Shown here: positions 36,271 to 48,886 of the stretch, piece after piece
Position numbering within the stretch: position 1 is the first letter of the stretch
Layout: each line of letters opens with the position of its first letter
Assembly: GCF_008312895.1 (NCBI RefSeq)
Contig: NZ_VSSP01000002.1
Span: 310,001-374,000, forward strand
Length of the DNA: 64,000 nucleotides
Source of the DNA: Luteimonas suaedae
GTDB taxonomy: Bacteria > Pseudomonadota > Gammaproteobacteria > Xanthomonadales > Xanthomonadaceae
Direction: 5' to 3'
The notes under the pieces: generated by a model
Told to the model about the DNA's origin: nothing
Databases searched by the model: none
Seen by the model: the letters and a program-made list of their open reading frames with translations, nothing else
Translations under genes and position numbers: made by a program

Positions 36271-37035
36271 ATGCAGCTGCAATCGCTGCCGGCGCTGTCC
36301 GACAACTACATCTGGACGCTCGCCGACGCGGACGGGCGGGCGCTGGTGGTCGATCCGGGCGAAGCCGCGCCGGTGCTGGCCGCGGCCGGTCAAGGGCTGC
36401 GGCCGGTCGCCATCCTGCTGACCCACCACCATCACGACCACGTGGGCGGGGTGCCGGAACTGCTGCGGCGTTGGCCCGGGCTGCCGGTCTACGGGCCGGA
36501 CGACGACCGCATCGCCACGGTCAGCCACCGCGTCGGCGACGGCGATCGCATCGAACTGGCGCCATGGCGCTTGGACGTGCTGGCGGTACCGGGTCACACC
36601 CTGAGCCATATCGCCTTCCATGGGCACGACCACCTGTTCTGCGGCGACACCTTGTTCAGTCTGGGTTGCGGCCGCCTGTTCGAGGGTACGCCGGCGCAGA
36701 TGCTCGGCTCGCTCGACCGGCTGGCCGCCCTGCCGGGCGCGACCCGCGTGTGCTGCGGACACGAATACACCCGGGACAACGCCGCGTTCGCACGCGTCGT
36801 GGACCCCGGAAACGAGGCGCTCGAGCGCCGCAGCGAGGACATCCAGGCCATGCACGACCGCGGACAGCCGACCCTGCCGAGCACCCTGGCCGATGAGACG
36901 GCCTGCAACCCGTTCCTGCGCATCGACGTGCCGGCGGTACGCGATGCGGTGGCGATGCGCGTGCAGGACGAGGACCCGGACCGCGTCACCCTGTTCGCCG
37001 CGCTGCGGCGCTGGAAGGACGAATTCCGGGCATGA
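36271..37035 (+). CDS. gloB: Hydroxyacylglutathione hydrolase (glyoxalase II)
   Basis: 254 residues. Binuclear metal site THHHHDHVGG (51-60), VPGHTLSHIAF, FCGDTLFSLGCGRLFEG and CCGHEYT. The C-terminal helical domain that binds glutathione ends CNPFLRIDVPAV..FAALRRWKDEF. It hydrolyses S-lactoylglutathione to lactate and glutathione in methylglyoxal detoxification. Divergent from the methyltransferase; overlaps mltD by ATGA. Confidence 0.95.
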   Translation: MQLQSLPALSDNYIWTLADADGRALVVDPGEAAPVLAAAGQGLRPVAILLTHHHHDHVGGVPELLRRWPGLPVYGPDDDRIATVSHRVGDGDRIELAPWRLDVLAVPGHTLSHIAFHGHDHLFCGDTLFSLGCGRLFEGTPAQMLGSLDRLAALPGATRVCCGHEYTRDNAAFARVVDPGNEALERRSEDIQAMHDRGQPTLPSTLADETACNPFLRIDVPAVRDAVAMRVQDEDPDRVTLFAALRRWKDEFRA

Positions 37036-38318
37036 CGGGGTCGCGCCTGGCACTCGGGTTGTTGCTCGCCGCATGTTGGCTCTGGCTGCCGTCGACGGCA
37101 GCTGCCGCCGAACCCGCGACGCTCAGCGAGACCGCCACCGCTCCCGTGGTGGCCGCGGCGGCAGCACCGGTGACCGATCCCGTCGCGCGCAACGGCAGCG
37201 AGATCTTCGCCAGCTTCCGCGACGGATTGTCCGACCCCGAATGCACCGCCGAGCCCAGCGAGCGCTGGCGCCGGCATTTCTCCCACGTGCCGGACGACCT
37301 GGCCGCCGAGCCGGACCGGCTGCTGCCGCTGTTCGGCTACGTCGTCGACGCGCTGCGCGCCTCGCACCTGCCGACCGAATACGCGTTGATTCCCTTCGTC
37401 GAAAGCGGCTACCGCCCCGGCGCGCGCAGTCCGTCGGGGCCGGCCGGGCTGTGGCAGTTCATCGCGGTGACCGCGCGCAAGCACAAGATCGCGATCCGGC
37501 CCGGCTACGACGGCCGCCTGTCGCCCGTCGATTCCACCCAGGCCGCGGTGCGCTACCTGCGGACCCTGCACGGCATGTTCGCCGGCGACTGGCGGCTGGC
37601 GGTGATGGGCTACAACGCCGGCGAGTACCGCGTGTTCGGGGCGCTCAAGTCGGCCGGCCAGCGGGCGATGGACGCCGAGCCGGAGAAACTCGCGGTCCCC
37701 CGCATCACCCAGGCGTACGTCCGCAAGCTGCAGGCCCTGTCCTGCCTGCTAGTCGAGGCCGGCGAGCACGAGGAATGGTTGCGTGCGATCGATCGTCGCG
37801 TCCCGGTGCTGACCGCGGCCACCCTGCCCGCCGATGCCGCCCATCTCGACACCTGGGCGCAGCGGCACGGGCACGACGTCGCCCAGGTCCGCCGCTTCAA
37901 CCCGGTCTTCGCCGACGGGCGCGTCGCCCGCGCCGATCGCGGCCTGCGGGTGCTGGTGCCGGCCAAGGCGGACGATCCGGCGATCGTGACGACGGAAGCG
38001 GCCAAGCCAGCGATCACACTCCAGCTTCCCACCGGCGAGGCGGAGACGCCCGCAAGCACCGGGAGCACGGCCCTGTCCGGCTTCGTCGCCGACGCCAGTG
38101 CGCTGGTCGCGGAGACCGACGTGGCGCCCCCGCCGGCACCTCGCACCCACGTGGTCGCGCGGGGCGAGTCGATCTGGCGCATCGCCCGCCGTTACGGGAT
38201 CGACAGCGCACGTCTGCTGGCACGCAACGGGTTGAGCGCCGCCAGCGTGCTGCACCCCGGCATGACCTTGCGCATCGACGACGAGCCCGCATCCCGGCCC
38301 GCGCCCGTGGCAAAATAG
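37032..38318 (+). CDS. mltD: Membrane-bound lytic murein transglycosylase D-like
   Basis: 428 residues. Signal peptide (about 1-26). The SLT domain has catalytic Glu E124 in [12 protein letters not shown], then [12 protein letters not shown] and [16 protein letters not shown] single C-terminal LysM repeat ([17 protein letters not shown], about 375-420) binds peptidoglycan, fewer than the usual two or three. It cleaves the MurNAc-GlcNAc bond to form anhydromuropeptides. Start overlaps gloB. No lipobox cysteine at the expected site (it reads [11 protein letters not shown]). Confidence 0.93.
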   Translation: MTGSRLALGLLLAACWLWLPSTAAAAEPATLSETATAPVVAAAAAPVTDPVARNGSEIFASFRDGLSDPECTAEPSERWRRHFSHVPDDLAAEPDRLLPLFGYVVDALRASHLPTEYALIPFVESGYRPGARSPSGPAGLWQFIAVTARKHKIAIRPGYDGRLSPVDSTQAAVRYLRTLHGMFAGDWRLAVMGYNAGEYRVFGALKSAGQRAMDAEPEKLAVPRITQAYVRKLQALSCLLVEAGEHEEWLRAIDRRVPVLTAATLPADAAHLDTWAQRHGHDVAQVRRFNPVFADGRVARADRGLRVLVPAKADDPAIVTTEAAKPAITLQLPTGEAETPASTGSTALSGFVADASALVAETDVAPPPAPRTHVVARGESIWRIARRYGIDSARLLARNGLSAASVLHPGMTLRIDDEPASRPAPVAK

Positions 38319-38349
38319 AACGCTTCGCTCGGAACCGCGGGAAGAAATC

Positions 38350-39141
38350 ATGGGTTTTCTGCAAGGCAAGCGCGCCCTGATCACCGGCATCGCCAGCCAG
38401 CGCTCGATCGCCAACGGCATCGCCGAGGCGATGCACCGCGAAGGCGCCGAACTGGCCTTCACCTACCAGAACGACAAGCTGCGATCGCGCGTCGAAGAAG
38501 TCGCGCAGAAGGTGGGGTCGGAGATCGTGCTGCCGCTCGACGTGGCCGACGACGCCCAGATCGACGCCCTGTTCGCCGGGCTCGGCCGGCATTGGAGCGA
38601 CGGCTTCGACATCCTGGTGCACGCGATCGCGTACGCGCCGCGCGAGGCCATCACCGGCCAGTTCCTCGACGGCCTGACCCGGGAGAACTTCGCGATCGCG
38701 CAGGACATCTCTGCGTATTCGCTCGCCGCGCTGGCCAAGGCCGCGCGTCCGCAGATGTCCGGCCGCGGGCATGGCGCGATCCTGACCCTGAGCTACTTGG
38801 GCGCCGAGCGCGCACTGCGCAGCTACAACGTGATGGGCGTGGCCAAGGCCAGCCTGGAAGCGACGGTGCGCTACCTCGCGCTGAACCTCGGACCGGAAGG
38901 CACCCGCGTCAATGCGATCTCCGCCGGCCCGATCAAGACCCTGGCGGCGGCCGGCATCGGCGGCTTCCGCAAGATCCTGGGGCACGTCGAGGCCGAGGCG
39001 CCGCTGCGCCGCACCATCACCATCGAGGACGTCGGCAACGTCGCCGCGTTCCTGTGCTCGGACCTCGCCTCGGGTGTCACCGGCGAGGTGACCTACGTGG
39101 ACGCCGGCTACAACATCCTGGGCATGACCGGCATCGAGTAA
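38350..39141 (+). CDS. fabI: Enoyl-[acyl-carrier-protein] reductase (NADH)
   Basis: 263 residues; GGGAAG ribosome-binding site before the ATG. Short-chain dehydrogenase fold with the FabI form [15 protein letters not shown] at the N terminus, active-site Tyr-x6-Lys (YNVMGVAK), [11 protein letters not shown] and the C-terminal [11 protein letters not shown]. It performs the final reduction of fatty-acid elongation, is the triclosan target in many bacteria, and completes the pathway begun in the fab cluster 29 kb away. Confidence 0.97.
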   Translation: MGFLQGKRALITGIASQRSIANGIAEAMHREGAELAFTYQNDKLRSRVEEVAQKVGSEIVLPLDVADDAQIDALFAGLGRHWSDGFDILVHAIAYAPREAITGQFLDGLTRENFAIAQDISAYSLAALAKAARPQMSGRGHGAILTLSYLGAERALRSYNVMGVAKASLEATVRYLALNLGPEGTRVNAISAGPIKTLAAAGIGGFRKILGHVEAEAPLRRTITIEDVGNVAAFLCSDLASGVTGEVTYVDAGYNILGMTGIE

Positions 39142-39144
39142 AGC

Positions 39145-39227
39145 AGGAACGAGTGGAGGGAAACGAGCAACGAGTCAAAGCGCCTGCCCGGACTCGTTTC
39201 TCACTCCTCGTTTCTCGTTCCTCGCTC
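39145..39227. repeat. Imperfect palindrome between fabI and ppiD (GAACGAG type)
   Basis: The left half holds AGGAACGAG, AAACGAGCAACGAGTC; the right half GACTCGTTTCTC, CTCGTTTCTCGTTCCTCG, which are mutual inverse complements with spacers. The whole 86-base convergent gap is filled by it, so it could be a two-way transcript end. Not one of the other repeat families. Confidence 0.7.
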
Positions 39228-41207
39228 TCAGAGCTGCGCCTCGACCACGGTGATCTTCATGTCTGCGCGCAACGCCCGCAGCAGGGCCGCGGCGGCCTCG
39301 TTGCCGGATAGCGTGGCCAGCTGCTGCTGCAGCAGCTCGCGTTCCTGCGCGCTCGCCTCTTCCGGATCGCCCGGCGTCACCGCGGTCACCGCGAATACCA
39401 CGATGCTGCCGTCGTCCAGCGCCACCTTCCCGGCCGTGGCCTTGCCTTCTTCGGGCGGCTCGGCGGCGAAGTAGGCCTCGACCGCGTCCGGATGCGGGAT
39501 CGGCGCGCCGCGCGGCACCGCCGGCACGTCCTGCACCGGCAATTCGCGCTTGGCGGCGACGGCATCCAGCCCGGCACCCGCCGCGACCTCCGCCACCAGG
39601 GCGTCGGCGTCGGCCTGCGCACGCTTGTCGGCGCGATCGGTGCGGATCGCCTCGATCACGCGCTCGCGCACCTCCGCCAGCGGCAGGGCGCGCTCGGGCG
39701 TGTGGCTGCTCACGCGGATCAGTACGTTGTGGTTCGGCCCGATCTCGATCGGATCACTGACGGTCCCGTCCTCGATCAGGCTTTCGCTGAATGCCGCGCG
39801 CTGCATCGCCGGCTCGGCGGCGATTCCGCTGCCCTCGCCGCGCGCGAAGGGACCGACCGTGCGCACCGTCAGGCCACCTTCGGCAGCCGCTGGCTCGAGC
39901 GAATTCGGACTGCGGTAGGCCTGGTCGACCACCCGGCCGAGCAGCTCACTGAAGGCGCGTTCGCGCTCGGTTTCGGCGAGCTCCGTCGCCAACTGGTCGC
40001 GGACCTCCTCGAACGGCGTCTCCTCGCCGCCCTTCACTTCACGCAGCTGCAGCACATGCCAGCCGAACTCGGTCCGGACCGGCCCGCGAACCTCGCCCGG
40101 CTCCATCGCGAACAGGGCCTGCTCGAATGCCTCCACCATCATCCCCGGCTCGACCCAACCCAGGTCGCCGCCGGCGTCGCTGGAGCCGACGTCGTCGGAG
40201 TGCTCGCGCGCCAGCGCCGCGAAGTCGGCACCTTCCGCCCGCGCCTGTTCCGCCAGCTTCTCAGCCTGTTCCTTCGCTGCCTGCTGCGCGGCGGCGTCGG
40301 CATCCGCCGGCACTTCGATCAGGATGTGCGAGGCGAGGCGCTGTTCGGCCTGCGCAAAACGCGAACGCTCCTGCTCGTAGCGCTCGCGCAATGCGGCTTC
40401 GTCGACTTCCTCGTCGACCTGCAGCTGGCTGCCGTCGATCTCGATGTATTCGATCGCGACCGTCTCCGGCGCACGATAGTCGGCGGCGTGCGCCTGATAC
40501 CAGGCCTGGATCTCGTCGTCGCTGACTGGGCCGGTATCGGGCTCGGGCGGCGGCAGCATCACGAATGACACGTCGCGGCGCTCGCCCAGCAGCACCAGCA
40601 GACGATCGACCTCGGTCGGCGTGACGAACGCCGACTGCGCGATCTGGGACGGCATCAGCGACTGCTGCAGGCTCTCGCGGATCAGTTCCTGGAACTGCTG
40701 CGGGCTGCGTGCCGGCACCTGCGACTGCAGCGCGAGCTGGTAGCGCTGTGGATCGAAACGACCGTCGACCTGGAACGCGGGAATCTGCTCGATCTGCTGG
40801 CGCACCTGCAGGTCGCCGACGGCCACGCCGCGGTTGCGCGCGGCCAGGCGCAGCACGGCCTGGTCGACCAGGCTCTCCAGCACCTCGCGACGCGACTCCA
40901 GGGTCTCGAACGCGAGTGCATCGAACCCGTCGCCCTGCTGCTGGCGGCGCTGCTGGCGCTCCTGCTCGAACGCCGTGCGGAAATCGTCCGGGCTCACTTC
41001 TTCCTCGTCCCAGAACAGCTTACGGACCGGCCACAGGTCCGGCGCGCCGCGCCACCACGACGGCGGCGATTCCACCTTGGCCGCATAGTTGGGACCGCTC
41101 TGGAACAGATACTGTTCCATGCCGAAGAAGGCGAACGGAATCGCCAGCAGGATCACGATGACGATCGCGATCCAGCCGGTCATTTTGTCTCTCAGGGCTT
41201 GCAGCAT
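39228..41207 (-). CDS. ppiD: Peptidyl-prolyl cis-trans isomerase D (SurA-type periplasmic chaperone)
   Basis: 659 residues from ATG 41207 (MLQALRDKMTGW). An N-terminal membrane helix (about 10-31) anchors it. A SurA_N-like helical domain precedes a single parvulin domain: ASHILIEVPADADA, then DVGSSDAGGDLGWVEPGMMV and GWHVLQLREVKGG. PpiD sits at the Sec translocon exit and helps outer-membrane proteins fold. A tetrad-like family size (about 600-660) fits. It follows the lon/hup/tRNA block as in Xanthomonas and is convergent with fabI. Confidence 0.95.
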   Translation of the reverse strand: MLQALRDKMTGWIAIVIVILLAIPFAFFGMEQYLFQSGPNYAAKVESPPSWWRGAPDLWPVRKLFWDEEEVSPDDFRTAFEQERQQRRQQQGDGFDALAFETLESRREVLESLVDQAVLRLAARNRGVAVGDLQVRQQIEQIPAFQVDGRFDPQRYQLALQSQVPARSPQQFQELIRESLQQSLMPSQIAQSAFVTPTEVDRLLVLLGERRDVSFVMLPPPEPDTGPVSDDEIQAWYQAHAADYRAPETVAIEYIEIDGSQLQVDEEVDEAALRERYEQERSRFAQAEQRLASHILIEVPADADAAAQQAAKEQAEKLAEQARAEGADFAALAREHSDDVGSSDAGGDLGWVEPGMMVEAFEQALFAMEPGEVRGPVRTEFGWHVLQLREVKGGEETPFEEVRDQLATELAETERERAFSELLGRVVDQAYRSPNSLEPAAAEGGLTVRTVGPFARGEGSGIAAEPAMQRAAFSESLIEDGTVSDPIEIGPNHNVLIRVSSHTPERALPLAEVRERVIEAIRTDRADKRAQADADALVAEVAAGAGLDAVAAKRELPVQDVPAVPRGAPIPHPDAVEAYFAAEPPEEGKATAGKVALDDGSIVVFAVTAVTPGDPEEASAQERELLQQQLATLSGNEAAAALLRALRADMKITVVEAQL

Positions 41208-41515
41208 CGTGGGACTGGCCGTGGACGTAGCCGCGCAGTTTAACCGGATTGCCGGTGGCGCACAGGAGCGGCGCGGCGGCATCCGCCCCAGCCGGCCGGG
41301 GCAGCTCTGCGGCGACGACTTGCGCGGGCACAAAAAGAAATACTTCTCCGGGATCCGTACGCCCTATCGGTCTGCCACGACATCGCCTTGGTTGGCCGTT
41401 GGGATTCCGTGCTTCGGCAGCAAGGCGACGTCCGGCGGGCAGGGGAGTGCTCCGCCCCGCAGACGACCTCCTGTCTTTATGCGGGGCGTGGGCCCGATCC
41501 GCTGCGCGGGTCGGG

Positions 41516-41592
41516 CCGGCCCGGCGCAGCGCGCCGGGCGTTCGCCCGGGCCGCGCGGCAATGCCGCGCAAGCGGCCCGGACTCACCCATGG
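41516..41592. repeat. Multi-hairpin palindromic element, copy B
   Basis: Hairpins CCCGGCGC-AGC-GCGCCGGG (41520-41538), GGGC-GTTC-GCCC (41536-41547) and the outer CCGGGCCGC/GCGGCCCGG enclosing GCGCGGC-AAT-GCCGCGC (41553-41569), then ACTCACCCATGGC. Relative to copy A (26765-26850), each changed stem base has a compensating change. Confidence 0.8.
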
Positions 41593-41747
41593 CCCGCTGC
41601 TCCGCACTCCCCTGCCCACCGGCCGCCGCCTGATCGACGCTTTGGCATCGTATCTCCGGTGATATGCCTGCCGGTGACATGCGTACCGGAGATCCGATAT
41701 CAACGTGCCCGTAAGCCGCGGCCTGGTGGCCGGGGAGTCGCGGCAGC

Positions 41748-41852
41748 GCGCCATGGATGGCGCGCGCCCGAGTCAGGGCAGGGTGAGCGCGGACTGCTTG
41801 CGCGGCACTGCCGCGCGTTCGCGTGAACGCCCGGCGCGCTGCGCCGGGCCGG
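41748..41852. repeat. Multi-hairpin palindromic element, copy C (inverted)
   Basis: Contains GCCATGGATGGC, GCGCGGC-ACT-GCCGCGC (41800-41816) and CCCGGCGC-GCT-GCGCCGGG (41830-41848), the inverse complement of copy B's hairpins with a one-base loop difference. Confidence 0.75.
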
Positions 41853-41966
41853 ACCGCGGAGCGGCCCTGACCGAGGGAAAAGCGATCTCCCGGCCGTCAG
41901 GGCGCGGCGTCCATCCGAAGCCTCACATCCTCCAAGCTCGGCCCCCCTCAATCGAGCAAACAGCCA

Positions 41967-41999
41967 CAAAAAAAGAGGGCACCGTTTCCGGTGCCCTCT
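41967..41999 (-). terminator. Intrinsic terminator after tRNA-Asp
   Basis: On the minus strand AGAGGGCACCG-GAAA-CGGTGCCCTCT followed by a run of Ts (complement of the seven As at 41968-41974). It ends the hup-tRNA-Val-tRNA-Asp transcript nine bases after the tRNA. Confidence 0.93.
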
Positions 42000-42007
42000 T
42001 CTGGATC

Positions 42008-42084
42008 TGGCGGAGCGGACGGGACTCGAACCCGCGACCTCCGGCGTGACAGGCCAGCATTCTAACCAACTGAACTACCGCTCC
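42008..42084 (-). tRNA. tRNA-Asp(GTC)
   Basis: 77 bases with encoded CCA. Acceptor GGAGCGG/CCGCTCC, anticodon loop CTGTCAC (GTC), T-arm GGTTCGAGTCC. Downstream of tRNA-Val on the same strand. Confidence 0.97.
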
Positions 42085-42109
42085 GCGTTGAACCTTTGCA
42101 ACCTTGGCG

Positions 42110-42184
42110 TGGTGGGTGCTGAGGGTTTCGAACCCCCGACCCTCGCCTTGTAAGGGCGACGCTCTACCGCTGAGCTAAGCACCC
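42110..42184 (-). tRNA. tRNA-Val(TAC)
   Basis: 75 bases with encoded CCA. Acceptor GGGTGCT/AGCACCC, anticodon loop CTTACAA (TAC), T-arm GGTTCGAAACC. It begins 12 bases after the hup stop, so it is probably cut from the hup mRNA, as known for hupB-tRNA arrangements in Xanthomonas relatives. Confidence 0.97.
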
Positions 42185-42196
42185 GAACGGAGCCGA

Positions 42197-42469
42197 TTAG
42201 TTTACAGCGTCCTTCAACGCCTTGCCAGCCTTGAAGGCAGGATTTTTTGCAGCGGGGATCTGGATCTCCTCGCCGGTACGCGGATTGCGCCCGGTGCGGG
42301 CGGCGCGCTCGCGAACTTCGAAACTGCCGAAGCCGGCAATGGCGACGCTGTCGCCCTGGCCCAGCGCCTGGGCGATGGCATCGAACACGGTATCGACGGC
42401 GGCGGTGGCATCAGCCTTGGAAAGGCCGCACTTGTCGGCAACTTTCTCGTTCAGGTCGCTTTTCTTCAT
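42197..42469 (-). CDS. hup: HU family DNA-binding protein
   Basis: 90 residues from ATG 42469 ([20 protein letters not shown]); a 49-residue upstream extension is rejected. The HU signature [21 protein letters not shown] contains the DNA-bending arm and Pro, and the end is [16 protein letters not shown]. It compacts and bends DNA. It sits between lon and tRNA-Val, in the conserved lon-hup-ppiD order. HU-beta versus HU-alpha is not decided here. Confidence 0.96.
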   Translation of the reverse strand: MKKSDLNEKVADKCGLSKADATAAVDTVFDAIAQALGQGDSVAIAGFGSFEVRERAARTGRNPRTGEEIQIPAAKNPAFKAGKALKDAVN

Positions 42470-42550
42470 TTTTCGTAACTCCCATGCGGCCCCGAGCCGC
42501 GAATAAAAGGGCGATCGGATGACGGGACTCGTCCGGTCGACTCGAAGAAC

Positions 42551-42574
42551 GACGCGCAGCGGGAACTGCGCGTC
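42551..42574. repeat. Hairpin in the hup leader
   Basis: GACGCGCAG-(6)-CTGCGCGTC, a perfect nine-base stem about 80 bases before the hup ATG, within the predicted 5' leader. It could affect mRNA stability or translation. Confidence 0.6.
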
Positions 42575-42587
42575 GCGATTTGCGTCC

Positions 42588-42616
42588 GTTATACCAGTGG
42601 CCCCTACCCCACGCAA
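42588..42616 (-). promoter_or_regulatory. Promoter of hup-tRNA-Val-tRNA-Asp
   Basis: On the minus strand TTGCGT (42616-42611), 17-base spacer, TATAAC (42593-42588). The leader would be about 110 bases and include the hairpin at 42551-42574. Confidence 0.7.
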
Positions 42617-42675
42617 CCAAAAAGTCGCATAACCACGCCGATTTTGAAGCGATTACCGTATCCGCGAAGCCGCTG

Positions 42676-45099
<2,424 letters not shown>

Positions 45100-45411
45100 C
45101 GTGGCTCCGGAAAACGTAGGATCAGACGGGCCGGCAGGATGGTGCCGGCTCGCCTCTCTTATGGGGTTATCGTGCGGGCGTTGCAAGCGGACGCAGCGTG
45201 CCGCGGATGGCGCCGCGCTGCAGCGGCGCACGGAATCAGCGACTTAGGCCCGATACGTCGACCAGGCGCGAAGAAAGGCGATGCACCGCGAAGCGTGCAT
45301 TCAGGCGCGAGCTGCGCATGCGGGCCGGCAGCCGGTGTCTGGCGGCCCCACTGACACGGCGACCGCCGGCGCTGGCGGCCTGACGGACGGCAGTGCCGTC
45401 CGCGATGCCGG
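45100..45411. other. clpX-lon intergenic region
   Basis: 312 bases with no gene. Next to lon it carries the heat-shock promoter (45159-45187). Near clpX is a short hairpin GGACGGCA-G-TGCCGTCC (45385-45401), 11 bases after the clpX stop, without a U-run. The rest shows nothing I recognise. Confidence 0.7.
45159..45187 (-). promoter_or_regulatory. Sigma-32 (heat shock) promoter of lon
   Basis: On the minus strand CTTGCAA (45187-45181), a 14-base spacer and CCCCATAA (45166-45159). The consensus for RpoH is CTTGAAA - 13 to 14 - CCCCATNT, so it differs at a single key -35 base. Position about 60 bases before the lon ATG. Confidence 0.8.
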
Positions 45412-46698
<1,287 letters not shown>

Positions 46699-46896
46699 GC
46701 GTCGGTTACCAGGTGGTGCCGCCCGCCGGAGACGGGATTCGGTTCGAGAATAGCATAGGGATGGCGCCGCGCCAGCGCCCGATCAAGGCGCGGAAACCCT
46801 CGTACCAGCAAGGGGTTACGCGGCCCCCGCGGTGCCCGATGACAGGCTCGCGGTGCCGGGATGGCGCCTGTCGCGCCGTTGCCGTGCGGACGCGGG

Positions 46897-47523
46897 TCAA
46901 GCCGGCTGGATCGACTCTTCCGGGCGCCGCTCCAGGACCTCATCGACCAGTCCGTACTCGCGCGCCGCCTCGGAGCTCTTGAAGTTGTCGCGCTCGGTGT
47001 CCGTGGCGATGGTGTCCAGGCTCTGGCCGGTGTGGCTGGAGAGGATTTCGTTCAGGCGCTGGCGCAGCGCCAGGATCTCGCGCGCGTGGATGTCGATGTC
47101 GGTGGCCTGGCCCTGGAAGCCGCCCAGCGGCTGGTGGATCATCATCCGCGAATTGGGCAGCGCGTAGCGCTTGCCCTTGGCGCCGGCCGCCAGCAGCAGC
47201 GCGCCCATGCTCGCCGCCTGGCCGACGCAGATGGTGCTCACGTCGGGCTTGATGAACTGCATGGTGTCGTAGATCGCCATGCCGGCGGTGACCACGCCGC
47301 CCGGCGAGTTGATGTACAGGTTGATGTCCTTCTCGGGGTTCTCGGCCTCGAGGAACAGCAGCTGGGCGATGATCACGTTGGCGACGTGGTCGTCGATCCC
47401 GCCGACCAGGAAGATCACCCGCTCCTTCAGCAGCCGCGAGTAGATGTCGTAGGCGCGCTCGCCGCGGCTGGTCTGTTCGACCACCATCGGCACGAGGTTG
47501 AGGGCTTTGGTCTGGATGTTCAT
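46897..47523 (-). CDS. clpP: ATP-dependent Clp protease proteolytic subunit
   Basis: 208 residues from ATG 47523. Catalytic S105 in [12 protein letters not shown]130 in MMIHQPLGG, and a downstream Asp (near TERDNF). The tetradecameric serine protease works with ClpX/ClpA. The Ser-His spacing of 25 matches E. coli. The open frame upstream is repeat-derived ([15 protein letters not shown]) and excluded. It is separated from tig by a 67-base gap holding two REP hairpins. Confidence 0.97.
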   Translation of the reverse strand: MNIQTKALNLVPMVVEQTSRGERAYDIYSRLLKERVIFLVGGIDDHVANVIIAQLLFLEAENPEKDINLYINSPGGVVTAGMAIYDTMQFIKPDVSTICVGQAASMGALLLAAGAKGKRYALPNSRMMIHQPLGGFQGQATDIDIHAREILALRQRLNEILSSHTGQSLDTIATDTERDNFKSSEAAREYGLVDEVLERRPEESIQPA

Positions 47524-47542
47524 GGGTATCCGGCGGTAACAG

Positions 47543-47590
47543 GGTGGGCCTTGGCCCACCGGAAAAAGAAGTGGTGGGCCGAGGCCCACC
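47543..47590. repeat. Two GGTGGGCC hairpins between clpP and tig (REP family 3)
   Basis: GGTGGGCCTTGGCCCACC (47543-47560) and GGTGGGCCGAGGCCCACC (47573-47590), 12 bases apart and in opposite orientation. On the minus strand the second is preceded by CGTAG; that GTAG supplies the TAG stop of tig (47593-47591). A third copy lies at 10453-10470. Confidence 0.8.
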
Positions 47591-48886
47591 CTACGGCGCG
47601 ATCGCTTCCTGGAAGCTGAGCTGCTTCTCGGTGTGCTGGGCGCGTTCGGCGATCCAGTCGATCACCTGTTCCTCCATCACCCGGTTCTGCAGTCCCGACA
47701 TCAACTGGGGATCGTTGCGGTACAACTCAATGACCTGGTCCGGCTCCTCGTAGGTCGAGGCGATCAGGCGCAGGGTCTCGTTCAGCCGCTTCGGATCGAG
47801 CTGCAGTTTGTGCGCGCGTGCGATCTCGCCGACCAGCAGACCGACCAGGACCCGCTTGCGCGCCGGCTCCATGAACTGCTGGTGGGCGTCGGCGGGCAGT
47901 TCCACCTTGCGGCCCTGGCGGCGCGACTGCTCGACCGCCTGCTGGGTCATCGCCTTGGCCTCGTTCTCCACCAGACGCGGCGGCAGCTCGACGCTGGACC
48001 AGGTCGCCACCAGCTGCTCGCCGACCTCGCGCCGCAGCCGGTTCATCAGCGCGCCCTTGAGCTCGCGTTCGAGGTTGGTGCGGATCTCGCTGCGGAACTG
48101 TTCCGGCTCGCCGCTCTTCACGCCGAAGCTCTTGATGAAGGCCGCGTCCACCTCCGGCAGCACCGGCTCGGACACGCGCTCGACCTTGATGTGCACCTGG
48201 GCCTGCTTGCCCGCCAGCTGCGGCACCCGCCAGTTGGCTGGGAACTCGACCTCGACGGTCTTTTCCTCGTCCGCCTGCATGCCGACGAGCGCGGCTTCCA
48301 GCGCCGGCAGCATCGAGCCGCTGCCGAGCACCGGGGTGCCCTTCTCGGCGCCCTCGGCCGGCAGGCGCTCGTCGCCGATCTGTGACCAGGTCTCGATGTC
48401 GAGCGCGTCGCCTTCCTGCGCCGGGCGCGTGACCGCGCTCCAGGTGCGGCGCTGCAGGCGCAGGTTCTCGATCATGCGGTCGATGTCCTCGTCGGTCACC
48501 TCCGCGGTATGGCGGACCACGGTCAGCTTGGAGACGTCGATCTCGCCGAAGTCCGGCACCACCTCGAAGGTGGCGACGTAGGCCAGGTCGTCGTCGCCCT
48601 GGCTGGGTTCGATCCGCGGCGCGCCGGCCAGGCGCAGCGCGTTCTCGCGCACGGCCTCGTCGAAGCCTTCGCGCAGCAGGCGGTCGAGGACCTCGGCGCG
48701 GACCTGCTCGCCGTAGCGCTGCTCGATCACCTTCGCCGGCACCTTGCCGGGGCGGAAGCCCTTGATCCGGGCGGTGCGCGCGATCTCGCGCAGGCGTCCA
48801 CCGACGCCGGTCTCCAGGCGCTCGGCCGGAAGCTGGAACGTCATCCGGCGCTCGAGCGCGCCCACGGATTCGACCGAAACTTGCAT
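47591..48886 (-). CDS. tig: Trigger factor
   Basis: 431 residues from ATG 48886, with GGAG five bases before. Ribosome-binding N domain: [20 protein letters not shown] contains the GFRPGKVP ribosome-contact motif. Peptidyl-prolyl isomerase domain around 160-245 and a helical C-terminal domain follow. It folds nascent chains at the ribosome exit. The longer frame upstream is not supported. Its TAG stop belongs to a REP head. Confidence 0.96.
   Translation of the reverse strand: MQVSVESVGALERRMTFQLPAERLETGVGGRLREIARTARIKGFRPGKVPAKVIEQRYGEQVRAEVLDRLLREGFDEAVRENALRLAGAPRIEPSQGDDDLAYVATFEVVPDFGEIDVSKLTVVRHTAEVTDEDIDRMIENLRLQRRTWSAVTRPAQEGDALDIETWSQIGDERLPAEGAEKGTPVLGSGSMLPALEAALVGMQADEEKTVEVEFPANWRVPQLAGKQAQVHIKVERVSEPVLPEVDAAFIKSFGVKSGEPEQFRSEIRTNLERELKGALMNRLRREVGEQLVATWSSVELPPRLVENEAKAMTQQAVEQSRRQGRKVELPADAHQQFMEPARKRVLVGLLVGEIARAHKLQLDPKRLNETLRLIASTYEEPDQVIELYRNDPQLMSGLQNRVMEEQVIDWIAERAQHTEKQLSFQEAIAP

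Larger units (their letters stand above)
41208..41966. other. Repeat-filled gap between ppiD and the tRNA-Asp terminator
   Basis: 759 bases with no recognisable gene. It holds two copies of the multi-hairpin element in opposite orientations (41516-41592 and 41748-41852), a CCGGAGATC/GATATC-type inverted segment near 41640-41700 and GC-rich filler. It must also contain the ppiD promoter, but no clear consensus is visible. Confidence 0.75.

Noticed and set aside
41208-41966. Short open frames in the ppiD-tRNA gap
   Set aside because: They follow the repeat elements, lack ribosome-binding sites and family motifs.
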